Source of the DNA: Monarcha castaneiventris obscurior
Taxonomy: Eukaryota; Chordata; Aves; Passeriformes; Monarchidae
Direction of reading: 5' to 3'
Assembly (NCBI GenBank): GCA_026261815.1
Contig: JAMPIT010000361.1
Location: 306,058-370,057, forward strand
Length of the DNA: 64,000 nt
Below are positions 46,573 to 57,650 of the stretch, piece by piece. Position 1 is the stretch's first letter. Each line of letters begins with the position of its first letter. The notes under the pieces were generated by a model. It had not been told where the DNA came from. It saw only the letters and a program-made list of their open reading frames with translations, and searched no databases. The position numbers and the translations under genes are program-made.

Positions 46573-47122
46573 ATGGGGGTGTCCAAGGAGAGATCATTAA
46601 ACGACTCCTTGGCGTTAGAAGTTCTCGAAATATTTTTAGAAAGTGAGGATATGGATATATGCAGATCAGACTTAGAGAATTTATATTTTTGGGGCAAGGT
46701 AAAGGGGGTCTTTCCAGATGGCTGTAACGTCCTTTTTAAGTCAAAGTGGACCCTCGTGGGAAGAGCCCTGCAAGGGGCGGTCGCAGAGGCATATAGCCAG
46801 AGTATGGCTAGGTTACTAGTGTCTTGGAGGCAGGTAAATTCTGTTACTCAAAGCCAGGAGAGCTTTTCAGGGGATATCACCCCTGTCAGCTCGCTGGGAG
46901 ACTTCTCCGAGCTGTCTGAGGGTGAGTGGGACGGAGAGTTCGGCTCACAGACAGCGTCTGAGCCCACCCTCCCGCCCCAGACCGTGAAGGCGGGGGATGG
47001 GTCCCCCCGGAGAGCACTCGGCTTGCTAGCCCGCCGATCTCGGATGATTGGCAGATTTCCGGGGACGGATCGGCCTTGGAAAGTCCCGGGAAGCCGGCGG
47101 CCCCAACTTCGCCTCCCCCCCA
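46573..47122 (+). pseudogene. gag: ERV-B gag, 5' end only
   Basis: MGVSKERS start with Gly2, matching ERV-A gag through the matrix ('NDSLALEVLEIFLESED', 'LYFWGKV', 'LLVSWRQVNSVTQSQE') and into the acidic 'SELSEGE' segment. It contains about 25 residues missing from ERV-A gag ('LQGAVAEAYSQSMAR'). It is cut at 47122 by the ERV-D LTR; no further ERV-B sequence is in the window. Confidence 0.88.
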
Positions 47123-47815
47123 TGTTATGAATGAGACACGCGCCCCAATTAAGTGTCTGAGCCAATGCGAAATTTATTCAATTAGCAAGCAAGCAAGCAA
47201 GCAAGCAAAAGCCAGCGCTGGGCGGTACCGGGGAGTCTCCGCTCCACCAACGGCACACACCATCGTTTTCCAAGCTCCCATTTATACAGTCCCAGTTCCT
47301 GTTTTCCATAGTCCTCTGCACATACTCCAGTGATTGAAAACTTGTCCGGGCTTATCTTTCTCCAGCAAACAGGAACTAGACCGGGCTTAACTTCCTCCAG
47401 CAAACAGGAACTTGTCCGGGCTTAACTTCCTCCAGCAGACAGGAATTAGACCGGGCTTAATTTCCTCCAGCAGACAGGAACTTGCTTATCTTGGTTATTG
47501 CAGACAGCAGATCTGTTTGGACTTGTCCTCACTCAGTTACAACCTGGCTCCCTTAAAACTTGTAAGTCATGATTACAATCATTTCATACATTTAAGCAAG
47601 TATATATAAGATAGGTTTAGGCAAGCATGCAGCATAAACTTAGGCAAGCATATAATATGGATTCAGGTAAGCATATAATACAAAGTGGGCTGTCCCTCAA
47701 AGGGGCTCCAGTCTTTCTTATAATGCACACATTCTTGTGCTCCTCTGCAGTGCACATACCCTCGTATATCTCTTATGTGATGAGTCAGTGAACAAACTAA
47801 TTCTCATTTATCACA
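47123..47815 (-). repeat. ERV-D 3' LTR
   Basis: 693 bp, TGTGATAAATG to CATTCATAACA. It holds four 32 bp U3 repeats ('ccgggcttaacttcctccag', about 47345-47475) and a (GCAA)n run at 47184-47207. A strong PPT of about 12 A then 8 G (minus) is at 47817-47836, directly abutting the env stop. Confidence 0.9.
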
Positions 47816-47834
47816 ACCCCCCCCTTTTTTTTTT

Positions 47835-49751
47835 TTAAACATTTTGTTTACTGAATCTTTTCAACTCTTGTTGACTTAAGATTAGGGATTCTTCCATTTC
47901 CTCGTTGTTTTTAATATGCTCATATTTCGCATGCATTAGCATTAAATGTGCTGCCTCTAAGCGTCTTTTTACAATAGTAATAAGTTTGTTAAAAATACAA
48001 GGCCCAAAGGTTAGTCCCAGTGTTAGCAAAATTAACGGTCCCGCAATAGTAGAAAGCAAAGTGGTCAGCCAGGGAGAATAATTAAACCAAGATTCATACC
48101 AACTTTGTTGTGCCTCACGCTCCTTTTTCCGCGTTTCTAACCCTTTCCTAAGCTCAGCCATGGTGTCTCGTACGATCCCTGTGTGGTCCGCATAAACGCA
48201 GCATTCTTCTTTTAAGGCTACGCATAGCCCCCCTTGTTGCAGAAATAATAAATCCAAACCTCGCCTGTTTTGTAACACTACTTCAGATAAAGATCGTACC
48301 GATTTTTCCAGCGCATCAATCGACTTCTCTATTCTGCTTAAGTCTTCATCAACTGCAACTCTAAGCGCTTTAAATTCTTTGTGTTGGTTAACTAAAGATG
48401 TTATTCCTGTTGCTGCTTCTGCTCCTCCAAGTGTAAACAACGTAGCAATGGTAAGGGCGGTAAAGGGCTCACGCTTCACTAGGTGATGTTCTTGTGTTAT
48501 CTGGTGGCTATATACATAATCTTTATGATGATATATAATCTTGGGTACAATGGCCACCTGTATACAAAAATCTTTACTTTTGTCAAACTGTTTCAGGGAA
48601 ATGCAGGGAGTGACTCCAACGTTTGAGCACACCCACTTCGTATTTTCAGCTGGTAATAACCACTCGGCTGGCCTCTCTTCCTTTTTTAGCTTCATCACCA
48701 CTTTACAGAGGTGCCGCTTATGCGCCGGAACTGCCCCCACACATCTTCCTTTCCCTTTTACTTGTTCCAAGGTAAGGCCCTGACTCTGATCTTTCTCTTT
48801 TCTCCATAAGCATTGTGCTGGGTTAGTTCCATTTACGTTTTTTGCCTCTGAGTCTATCCCAATTGCTTTATAAAAAGGAGGTCTAATCCCATAACATAAC
48901 CAACAATTAGCAGTTAACTGAGGGTTACTTCCATTTAATACCTGATAACTAGCTTGCAATATTTTCCATAGGCTGTTACTTCCTGCATCATTACTTCTTA
49001 CGTCATCATCACTCGTTGCATCATCCCCTAGAGTGTTCTTGGTGGTGTGATTCGTTATATAAATTTGGTTTAACATTTCATTACTCCGAGATGGTTCTTT
49101 TTCTTTACCTGATGTTAACACCGGGTTGGATCTTGCGTTTGATGTTATCACGGGGTTGGGTCCTACTTGTTCCAGGTCATTTGGGACTATTTCCTTTTTG
49201 ATAAAAATTAGGCTCCCTGGATCTGCTCCTGATACATATAATCGAATACCCCATGTTTTTCCTAATAACCAGCTTGGGTCTTCTGATCTGGTGATGTTTA
49301 TCCAAATATAAGAACAAATATCGTTACCTTTTGGAGAGTTCCCTGGTGGGGTCCCCCGTATGGCCTTCAGACAGCCAGATCCGCATGGTCGGAACTGGCA
49401 ACCCACTGGTCCCCACTGGGTTTTGATAAAATCATCTGGGGTAACAGGTTGCCACTCTGATGCAACAGTTTTACATCCCCAATAAGCACAATAGTAGTGA
49501 CCAGGATGATTGCAATAGCTTTTTCCTGGGTTGGAACTTGGACACATATAATATCCGACTATTTGGTTCTGCAGCCAAGAAGGTCTTAAAGACCCTACTG
49601 TGACTTTAAATGAAGGTTCTCCTACTGTTGTGATAACTTGAACGACTTTTTGATCTTCCCACCTAGACAAGGTCCACTTGAATGGTTCATACGAGCTTAT
49701 TTCACCATTGCAATTGGAAAAACATAAAGCAACCCCTATCACAATTAACAT
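47835..49751 (-). CDS. env: ERV-D envelope glycoprotein, open reading frame
   Basis: A 638-codon uninterrupted frame. A short hydrophobic leader is followed by a Cys-rich surface subunit with a CWLC isomerase-type motif (283-286) and several N-glycosylation sites. The SU/TM junction is at about 427 (KR, a weak furin-like site), then a hydrophobic fusion-peptide-like segment (429-455), a heptad-rich coiled coil, the gammaretroviral 'LQNRRGLDLLFL' region (493-504), CX6CC (510-518), a membrane anchor (about 561-583) and a tail of about 55 residues. It would be made from a spliced mRNA. It is the only long intact viral gene in the window, while gag and pol are broken. Expression is not shown. Confidence 0.9.
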   Translation of the reverse strand: MLIVIGVALCFSNCNGEISSYEPFKWTLSRWEDQKVVQVITTVGEPSFKVTVGSLRPSWLQNQIVGYYMCPSSNPGKSYCNHPGHYYCAYWGCKTVASEWQPVTPDDFIKTQWGPVGCQFRPCGSGCLKAIRGTPPGNSPKGNDICSYIWINITRSEDPSWLLGKTWGIRLYVSGADPGSLIFIKKEIVPNDLEQVGPNPVITSNARSNPVLTSGKEKEPSRSNEMLNQIYITNHTTKNTLGDDATSDDDVRSNDAGSNSLWKILQASYQVLNGSNPQLTANCWLCYGIRPPFYKAIGIDSEAKNVNGTNPAQCLWRKEKDQSQGLTLEQVKGKGRCVGAVPAHKRHLCKVVMKLKKEERPAEWLLPAENTKWVCSNVGVTPCISLKQFDKSKDFCIQVAIVPKIIYHHKDYVYSHQITQEHHLVKREPFTALTIATLFTLGGAEAATGITSLVNQHKEFKALRVAVDEDLSRIEKSIDALEKSVRSLSEVVLQNRRGLDLLFLQQGGLCVALKEECCVYADHTGIVRDTMAELRKGLETRKKEREAQQSWYESWFNYSPWLTTLLSTIAGPLILLTLGLTFGPCIFNKLITIVKRRLEAAHLMLMHAKYEHIKNNEEMEESLILSQQELKRFSKQNV

Positions 49752-50534
49752 AGCCTGTCGGGTTGGGTGGTGGTTCCCTTTAAGATTTACTTTTGTGATT
49801 CTTCCCCAATTCGTGGATCCTCAGTTACTGAGGTGATAGCCTCTTACTCTCCTTATATGGGGGCTCTGCGGTCTTGCTCCGTTATTACTAGCCTTGAGAC
49901 AGCGCTTTAAGCATTTCTCTGTAATCCCAGCTCCTGGGCTCAACCCTCCACAGTTTGCTACTCCTCTGCCTCGCTCGTCAACTCGGGTGCTTCGAGCCAC
50001 GAGGTGTGCCATCTTCTCAGTAGCAGGAGTATTCTTCAGGAGGATGATTTTTGTTCTTAGTCGTCTGCCTCAAAATATAAGAGTGCCAGTAAATGTTTTT
50101 CACACGAGGTGAGTTACATCTTATTTTTTTCAGGAGCTTTCGACAGCACCTCTTAATTATTTCAGTAACAAATGGGATCGGCTCATTAGAGTGGTAGCAA
50201 TAATTTTCGGGTCTAATACCTTTTGCAAATATTTCTTACTACTTTTTGAATTCCCGAATAATCTCACTTTTGGATTCTTTTAATTGTTATGCCCGTTCAG
50301 TTAAAACTCTTTCTTGGTTCTATCAAGAGTAGCAAACCCCTTGCAGGGGAGTTCCTCTATGACAATGGGACCACCACCGTTCTCGACACACTTTACAAAC
50401 AAAGCATACAAAAGGATAACAATTACAGTGCAGGTTCTCACGTCTAATTTTAATGCTTATAGTTGCTACTTGCCCGTCCTCTAGTATAAATGGATTATAC
50501 AGGTATTCAATCTTAAAAGTGTCCATTGAATGAT
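49752..50534 (-). other. ERV-D pol-env intergenic region
   Basis: About 780 bases between the integrase end and env. An 88-codon open stretch (50323-50589) overlaps the pol end in another frame; I recognise no accessory protein. The region should hold the env splice acceptor. Confidence 0.5.
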
Positions 50535-51352
50535 TTAATGCTTCTGAAGCCTCAGCTTTAAGTCTCCGGGTGAGCTGGTGACTTGCCACAACCCGCTGGA
50601 GCTGGGTGAGATGGGTCCTTTTATTCTGCTAGCATGTGTCCATCCCTTCTCAGCTGTCCGTATAGCGGTTTCTGTAGTAAGCAAAACGAGGTAAGGACCC
50701 TTCCACCGTGGGGTTAGTGAGGATTCTTTCCACGATTTAACTAACACCCAATCCTCAGGTTGTATTTTATGGATTGCCATATCTAATGGGGGTCTCTGAA
50801 CAACCATCCCTCTTTTCTTTAATATTTTTCTATGACTCATCAGCTTCATGATGTAAGACAATACTTGCGAATCTTTAAGCTGAGGGTGATCTCGTGGTGC
50901 CTCTAAATCATAGGGCATCCCATATAACATCTCGAATGGGGAGAGCCCTATATCTGTGCGGGGCCTGGTTCTTATATTTAATAGAGCAAGGGGAAGACAT
51001 TTTACCCATGATAATTTTGTCTCCATCATTAACTTAGTCAACTGCTTTTTTATTTCTCCATTCATTCTTTTTACTTTTTCTGAACTTTGAGGGTGCCAAG
51101 GGGTATGATGTCCCCATTTTATTCCTAAGGCTTCCAAAGTGGCCTTAGTTACTTTAGATACGAAATGGGGTCCTCGATCAGAATCTATTGCTTCCATTAC
51201 ACCATATCAGGGAATTAATTCTTCTAATAATACTTTAACTACTGTCTGTGCTGTTGTCTTGGCGGTTGGGTATGCTTCTATAAAATGGGTAAGATGATCC
51301 ACAATAACTAATAAGTATTTATATCTTCCTACTTTGGGTAGCTTAGTAAAGT
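50535..51352 (-). pseudogene. pol: ERV-D integrase core and C-terminus
   Basis: Shows 'DSDRGPHF' (second catalytic Asp) and 'SPFEMLYGMPY', then the SH3-like C-terminal part ('WVLVKSWKE', 'WKGPYLVLL'). The catalytic Glu position is Lys ('SSEKVKRMN'). An in-frame TGA lies at 51207-51209, and a frameshift near 51400 separates it from the zinc-binding part. Confidence 0.87.
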
Positions 51353-52711
51353 CTATTTGTATCCTTGCAAACGGCCGATGAGCCAATTCCGACCTCCCAT
51401 GAGTCTTTTCCTCACTTGGTTTTTGTTTACTCTTTGACAGGTTATGCAGCTATTTACCACATATTTGGCCAAGTTATAGACACCTATGCTCATATACTGT
51501 ATTGCAAATTGATCTACCAGAGCCTGAGTTCCCCAATGTGTCTTTTCATGAAACTTTCGCAACACTTCCATGGCCACTGATTTAGGAAGGACTTCTCTTC
51601 CATCGGGAAGTTTCCATTTCCCTTTTTCCCCTTCACTTACTCCTATTTTACTTAATTTCTCTTTTTCTTGTGTTGTGAAGCTATAGATATGCCATATTTT
51701 CCCATGTATGTAACAAAAATCCGCCTCAGGTGTCTCACAAGCGCATTTCACTGCCTCGATTCCCCAGTTTTTCCAACAGCCATAACATGGGTGTTTTTCT
51801 AAGTTATCCCCGCAGGTGGCGCACTTTCTCCTTTCTTCTAATGGATCCTTCTTTGGTTTTTGTTGTATAATTAGGAGAGCTGCTCTTTTAGCTTCCTGGT
51901 CTGCTATATTGTTACCTCTGCTCTTAGGATCAAGCCCTTTCTGATGTCCTTTAAGGTGTACTACAGCAATTTTACTCGGGCCCCTCAAGGCACTGAGGAT
52001 TTGTATAATTAGTTCTTGATGTATCAAATCTTTTCCTCGGGAAGTTATTAAACCTCGTTCTTCCCATATCTTACCGAAAGTATGTACCACCCCATATGCA
52101 TACTTCGAGTCTGTGAAGATTGTCCTCACTTTTCCTTTTAACAGCTGTAGGGCTCGTAAGATGGCATATAGTTCACAAGCTTGTGCTGACCAGGAATTAC
52201 TCAGGGGCCCCGATTCTATAACTTGAAAATCTTTTCCTCTAATTACTGCATATCCCGATCTACGTTTTCCATCTATCACTCTAGATGACCCATCCACAAA
52301 CAGCTTCTCTCCATGACCTAATTCTTCTTCTTCCAAATCTGGTCTAATCTTCGTTTGCTCCTCTATAGTACGGAGGCAATTGTGTATTAGTGGTTCTTTA
52401 TTAGGTTCTTCATATAGAAACTGGGCTGGGTTCTGTACATTTGTTACTTCTAATGATAGTTTTGGTGAGTCTATTAATATTCCTTCATACTTAAGGAGTC
52501 TGGAATCAGTAATCCATTTATCAGCTTTTTGCTGCAATATCCCCCGTATGTTATGGGGTGATAAAACTTTTAATTCCCCATTGAAGGTAACCTTATGAGC
52601 CTCCTCCACTAGGAGGGCAGCTGCCACCACAGCTTGTAAGCATGTTGGCCATCCCCGACTCACCGGATTTAACAATTTGGACAAATATCCCACTGGTTTC
52701 TTTTTTCCTGC
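51353..52711 (-). pseudogene. pol: ERV-D RNase H and integrase N-terminus
   Basis: The RT connection, then RNase H with 'LFVDGSSR', 'ELYAILRAL', 'FTDSKYAYGVVH' and a terminal 'NNIADQEAK', then a Cys-rich linker ('CATCGDN...CYGCW') and the HHCC finger ('HEKTHWG...CITC'). The frame is the same as the RT upstream, from which a TAG (52712-52714) separates it. Confidence 0.9.
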
Positions 52712-54169
52712 CTAGTCTTGCGTGAGCACTCCGTAAGCAGTTCCCCCGTCTGTATTTACGAACAGATAAAATGGTCTTTTTAAGTCCGGTAGGCTTAAGA
52801 CTGGAGCGTTAGCCAAATCCAGTTTTGGTTGTTCTAATTGTTGTTCATTTTCCGGGGTCCATTTTAACAAACTATCTTGTCCTAGCTTGTTATACAGAAA
52901 CTTAACTTTCCTACTGTAGTCTTCTATCCACTGCCTACAATATCCTAATAGTCCTAGTAATTGACTTACCTGCCTTTTGTTCTTAGGTGCAGGTATTGAC
53001 AGTATCCCTTTTACCCGCTCTGGATCTATTTTCTTTGTTCCCTCACTCAAACGGTGTCTTAAATATTTGACTTCTTTTTCCACAAACTGTAGCTTGGATT
53101 TAGACACTTTTAGCCCCTTTAAACTCAGGAAATTTAACAACTTAATGCTCTCTTGACGCACAGCCTCCTCTTCTCTTCCTGCTATTAAAAGGTCATCTAC
53201 ATATTGTACCAGTGTTATTCTCTCTCTACTCTCATATTCTTTAAGAATTTGTTCCAGGGCTTGACCGAATAGATTGGGCGACTCAGTAAACCCCTGAGGC
53301 AGGACTGTCCATCTTAGTTGTTGTCTCCTATGAGTTTCTGGATCCTCCCATTTGAATGCAAAGTAATCCCGACTATTTTCGGCTAAGGGGCATGCCCAGA
53401 ATGCATCTTTGAGGTCAATTACACTGTATCATTTATCATCCAGCCCCAAGCAGCTTAGTAAGGTATATGGGTTGGCTACAATGGGGAATCTTGCGAGCGT
53501 CCGTTTATTAATTTCTCGCAAGTCATGCACGAGTCTGTATGTCCCGTCTGCCTTTTTGACTGGCAGGATTGGTGTATTAAAAGGAGACATACAGGGTTCT
53601 AATAATCCTTGTGTTATTAGCCTTTTGACCTCTGGTTTAAGTCCTAACCGCCCCTCCCTGGGTATGGGGTATTGTTTGATTTGTACTGGTATCTCGGGAT
53701 TACTGATAGTTACAGAAAAGGGGGTGATGTTTAGTTTACCTACCGTCTCCGGGGTGTACCAAACCTCAGGATTTATCTTTTCTTCATCTATAGCTCTCAG
53801 AGGACACAACTTGATCCGCAATTCTTTATTCACAACCTCTAGGTTAATCCCCAATTCTATTATTAAATCTCTCCCTAATAAATTATAGTCCGCTTCGGGT
53901 ACTAATAGTAAGGATCCTAACCCCAGTTTTGATTCAGTTTCAAAAAGCACATCTTTTATTACTGGTACTTTGAAAGGTTCTCCTCTGGCTCCAATAACTT
54001 GTACAGTCTCCGAGGATGTTTGACAGCCTCGGGGCACTCTTTGAACAGTAGATCTTTCTGCTCCCGAGTCTACAAGGAACTCAATTTCCTGTTGCTGGGG
54101 ACCAACTTTTAATTTTATCAAGGGCTCAGTTTGGTCTCGATTCCCCAGTAAATAGAGCCCCTGACACCC
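52712..54169 (-). pseudogene. pol: ERV-D protease and reverse transcriptase
   Basis: The protease has the active-site 'VDSGAERS'. The RT begins with 'GLLEPCMSPFNTPILPVKK', has 'LPQGF.ESP' and the catalytic 'YVDD' (about 53190-53201), then the thumb. An in-frame TGA at 53429-53431 interrupts the palm. Protease, RT and RNase H share one frame, which is also the gag frame across the amber stop at 54170-54172. Confidence 0.9.
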
Positions 54170-54172
54170 CTA
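54170..54172 (-). promoter_or_regulatory. gag-pol amber stop (readthrough-type junction)
   Basis: A TAG ends gag directly after the nucleocapsid and is in frame with protease; it is followed by TAG-GGGTGTCAGGGG, resembling the purine-rich context of gammaretroviral readthrough sites. This stop is therefore likely ancestral and functional, not damage. Confidence 0.7.
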
Positions 54173-55661
54173 GTCTTCTCTGAACATCCTCTCATCCCAC
54201 ATTCGCTTCTTACACTCTCTCTGCAAATGTCCTTTTTTCCCACAATAAAAACATGTCAAATCTTCCCTTCTTTTTATCTCACCCCTGGGTCCGGGTCCTA
54301 TTCTCGGAGGACCCCTTTGTGAGTGTTTAGCAATCTGGACCAATGCTTCTCTCCGTCCTTCTCGTACTGCAGCTACCATCATTTTAACATGCTCCTGCTG
54401 AATCTCCGCCTCCCTCCTTACATACACTTTTTGGGCCTCCCGTAACAGTTCATCTAATCCCTTATCCTGCCAATCTTCTATTTTCCCGATTTTCTTCCTA
54501 ATATCTTCCCACGATTTTGCAACAAACTGTGTTTTCAACAAGGCCTGTCCTACCTGGCTATCAGGATCCAGGCCTGAATACAATTGAAAGCATTTCCGTA
54601 GCCTCTCCAACCACTCAGTCGGGCTTTCGTCCTTCTTTTGCTGTTCATTGAGGGCTTTACTAATATTCTGCCCTCTAGGAACTGCTTCCCTTATGCCTTG
54701 GACAATGATGTTTCTAAGGTCCTGCATATGGCCTCTGTGGACCTCATTCTGATGGTCCCAATTTGGTCTCTGCAGTGGCCACTTGGTATCTGCAGCAGGA
54801 CCCTGAGCATGTTGTGCATCCCAGATTCTCATACCAGCCCTCCTAATCATATTCTTTTCTTCAGATGTAAATAGAATCCCCAAAATGGCCTGTATCTCCT
54901 CCCATGTGTAAATGTTGGGTCCCAGAAACTGATCTACCCTTTCGGCCACCCCTAGGGGATCATCTAGCAAGTTTCCCATTTCTTTTTTTAAATTCTCTAA
55001 CATTTCCTGAGTTCAGGGGAATTGACACAAATCCCATCCCTGGCTGTGGACCCCCCATAGGCATTTCCCGCAATGGGAACAGATTACTTTGATCTGTTCT
55101 CCCCCGCGTCTGGCTCCTGGTCCTTCGCCTCAGTCCCTCAGGTGAACTAGGGGCTGACTCCAAATTGTCAATATGCGAGCCTGGTGCTGAAGGCGCAGGT
55201 TGTGGTGCCAGCGGAGCGGGGGGTGGAGGAGGAGGAACATATGGTGGCGGTGATAGTGGAACTTCCTCCTCTTCCCTAACTCTTTCCTCCCTCTTCACCC
55301 CCTTATCTTTTAGAGAAAATAATTTAACTCTGGTGTCCGATCCAACCCACAAACTGGCATAATTGCTTTCTTCTTGACTAAAAGGTTCTTTAGAATTTAC
55401 ATAAACAAGGAGGGCATGGCAGATCCAGTCCTCGGAAGCTCCGAAGACGGGCCAATATAAGTTGTCCCCTCGAATTTGCTTTCCTCCCCAAACTTCCATG
55501 CAATAATGAATCATTTTTGCTCTATCTTTTCCTTGCCTGGAAGGGAAATCATCCCAGTGTTTAATCATGAGCCCTAACGGACTCTCCGGAGGTATTTGAG
55601 GCAACTTAACATGGGGCCCCTCTCCCATGGGCTTAGAGAGCTTGCTTTTTCTCTGTCCCAT
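54170..55661 (-). pseudogene. gag: ERV-D gag
   Basis: MGQRKSK start with Gly2 and a basic patch. The matrix (to about residue 125) is followed by a Pro-rich segment with a PPPY late-budding motif ('LSPPPYVPP'), then p12-like and capsid. A frameshift near 55000-55015 splits it into 54960-55661 and 54170-55003. The second part has the major homology region-like 'DESPTEWLERLRKCFQLY' and one CCHC zinc knuckle 'CFYCGKKGHLQREC'. A single knuckle and PPPY are gammaretroviral traits. Confidence 0.9.
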
Positions 55662-56135
55662 CTTCCGGAGTGCCTACACACACACACACAGCAACCGCTC
55701 CCCTCGTTTGTGGCTCGCTCCCTCGCGGGCTACAAGAACCGCACTAATAAAGGGTCCGCACTCGCTTCCCCCGAGCCGGGCGTCTCACACACTGCACTCC
55801 GGGACACCCAACCCAAACCGTACGGATGGCCAGCTATACTCACGCATCCTGCGCCTCCGCGCCGGGCTGACCACTTACACGTTCGGACTCGAACCGAACG
55901 GTGCCGATCTCTCGCTCGGACTCGAACCGAGCGATGTCGACCTATACTATACTCACATCTCCTGTGTTCGTCCCGGTCTTCGTGCACAAAGTTTACTGGG
56001 TTACTGGTTTTAACTTTTGCTCGTTTGCTTAATTTAGGTTCGTCGGTCGAGGAACGGTAAGACAGGATCCGCAGGGGCCGCCTTTCGGCGGGGCGCGCCT
56101 CCCCGGTGCGTTTCTCTGCTTACCATATCGTCTCA

Positions 56136-56153
56136 ATCCGAGTCACGGCACCA
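56136..56153 (-). promoter_or_regulatory. ERV-D primer binding site (tRNA-His)
   Basis: The minus strand reads TGGTGCCGTGACTCGGAT, an exact-looking complement of the tRNA-His 3' end, close to the LTR end. Confidence 0.85.
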
Positions 56154-56157
56154 AATT

Positions 56158-56882
56158 TGTTATGAATTGAGACACGCGCCCCAATTAAGTGTCTGAGCCA
56201 ATGTAAAATTTATTCAATTAGCAAGCAAGCAAGCAAGCAAAAGCCAGCGCTGGGCGGTACCGGGGAGTCTCCGCTCCACCAACGGCACACACCATCGTTT
56301 TCCAAGCTCCCATTTATACAGTCCCAGTTCCTGTTTTCCATAGTCCTCTGCACATACTCCAGTGATTGAAAACTTGTCCGGGCTTATCTTTCTCCAGCAG
56401 ACAGGAACTAGACCGGGTTTAACTTCCTCCAGCAAACAGGAACTTGTCCGGGCTTAACTTCCTCCAGCAGACAGGAATTAGACCGGGCTTAACTTCCTCC
56501 AGCAGACAGGGATTAGACCGGGCTTAACTTCCTCCAGCAGACAGGAACTTGCTTATCTTGGTTATTGCAGACAGCAGATCTGTTTGGACTTGTCCTCACT
56601 CAGTTACAACCTGGCTCCCTTAAAACTTGTAAATCATGATTACAATCATTTCATACATTTAAGCAAGTATATATAAGATAGGTTTAGGCAAGCACACAGC
56701 ATAAACTTAGGCAAGCATATAATATGGATTCAGGTAAGCATATAATACAGAGTGGGCTGTCTCACAAAAGGGCTCCAGTCTTTCTTATAATGCACACATT
56801 CTTGTGCTCCTCTGCAGTGCACATACCCTCGTATATCTCTTATGTGATGAGTCAGTGAACAAACTAATTCTCATTTTTCACA
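56158..56882 (-). repeat. ERV-D 5' LTR
   Basis: 725 bp with five 32 bp U3 repeats (one more than the 3' LTR), TATA 'TGTATAAATG' (56311-56320), AATAAA (about 56208-56214) and a shorter (GCAA)n run. It is the candidate promoter for the intact env. Confidence 0.9.
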
Positions 56883-57060
56883 CTTAGTGCCATGAATCCC
56901 TGCAGTGTAACAATGTCCCCTTGGTTCCATTGGGCCCTGGAATCTCACAAGGGTGTCCTTGGCTCTGCACTGTCAAAATGGCCACTGGGTTCAACAAGGC
57001 CCCACAGTGTCACAGTGGCCCCTTGGCTTTCCCAGGGCCCTGCAGTGTCACAGCCATCAC
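56883..57060 (-). repeat. minisatellite remnant of the inverted arm
   Basis: The inverted counterpart of 967-1127. The homology stops exactly at the ERV-D LTR. Confidence 0.85.
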
Positions 57061-57650
57061 AGAATCACAGAAACAACGAGGCTGGAAAAGCCCTTTGAAA
57101 TCCAACTAAAATTTGGGCCCAATCCAACAATGTGAGGTTCAACAAGACCAAGTGCCAGGTCCTGCACTTTGGCCACAACAACCCCTGCAGCGCTACAGGC
57201 TGGGGACAGAGTGGCTGGACAGCGGCCAGACTGAAAGGGACCTGGGGGCACTGATGGACACCAGGCTGGATATGAGCCAGCAGTGTGCCCACGTGGCCAA
57301 GAACGCCAATGACAGCTGGCCTGGATCAGGAATGATGTGGCCAGCAGGACCAGGGCAGGGATTCTTCCCCTCTGCTCAGCACTGGTGAGGCCACACCTCA
57401 AGTGCTGCGTCCAGTTCTGGGCCCCCGAATTTAGGAAGGACATTGAGAGGCTGGAGGGTGTCCAGAGAAGGGCAACAAGGCTGGTGAGGGGTCTGGAACA
57501 CAAGTGCTGTGAGGAGCGGCTGAGGGAGCTGGGGTTGTTTATCCTGGAGAAGAGGAGGCTCAGGGGACACAAGGAGATGTTAGGGCACATGTTGGACTTG
57601 ATAATCTCCAAGGTCTTTTCCAACCTGGTTGGTTCTGGGATTCTCTGAAC
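57061..57650 (+). mobile_element. CR1 tail plus CR1 3' fragment
   Basis: 57061-57115 is a minus-oriented CR1 tail; 57116-57650 is a plus-oriented CR1 C-terminal fragment ('[13 protein letters not shown]', '[12 protein letters not shown]'). Together they mirror 366-966. Confidence 0.88.

Larger units (their letters stand above)
47123..56882 (-). mobile_element. ERV-D: complete-length gamma-like provirus
   Basis: Minus strand order: LTR 56158-56882, tRNA-His PBS, gag, amber-linked pro-pol, env, PPT and LTR 47123-47815. About 9.8 kb. LTR divergence is about 2-3 percent by eye, so it is younger than ERV-E. The left flank is ERV-B gag and the right flank is the palindrome-arm minisatellite, without a shared target duplication. 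Confidence 0.92.

Noticed and set aside
50323..50589. Possible accessory gene of ERV-D
   Set aside because: 88 codons in a different frame overlapping the pol end; no recognisable family, and explained by chance.
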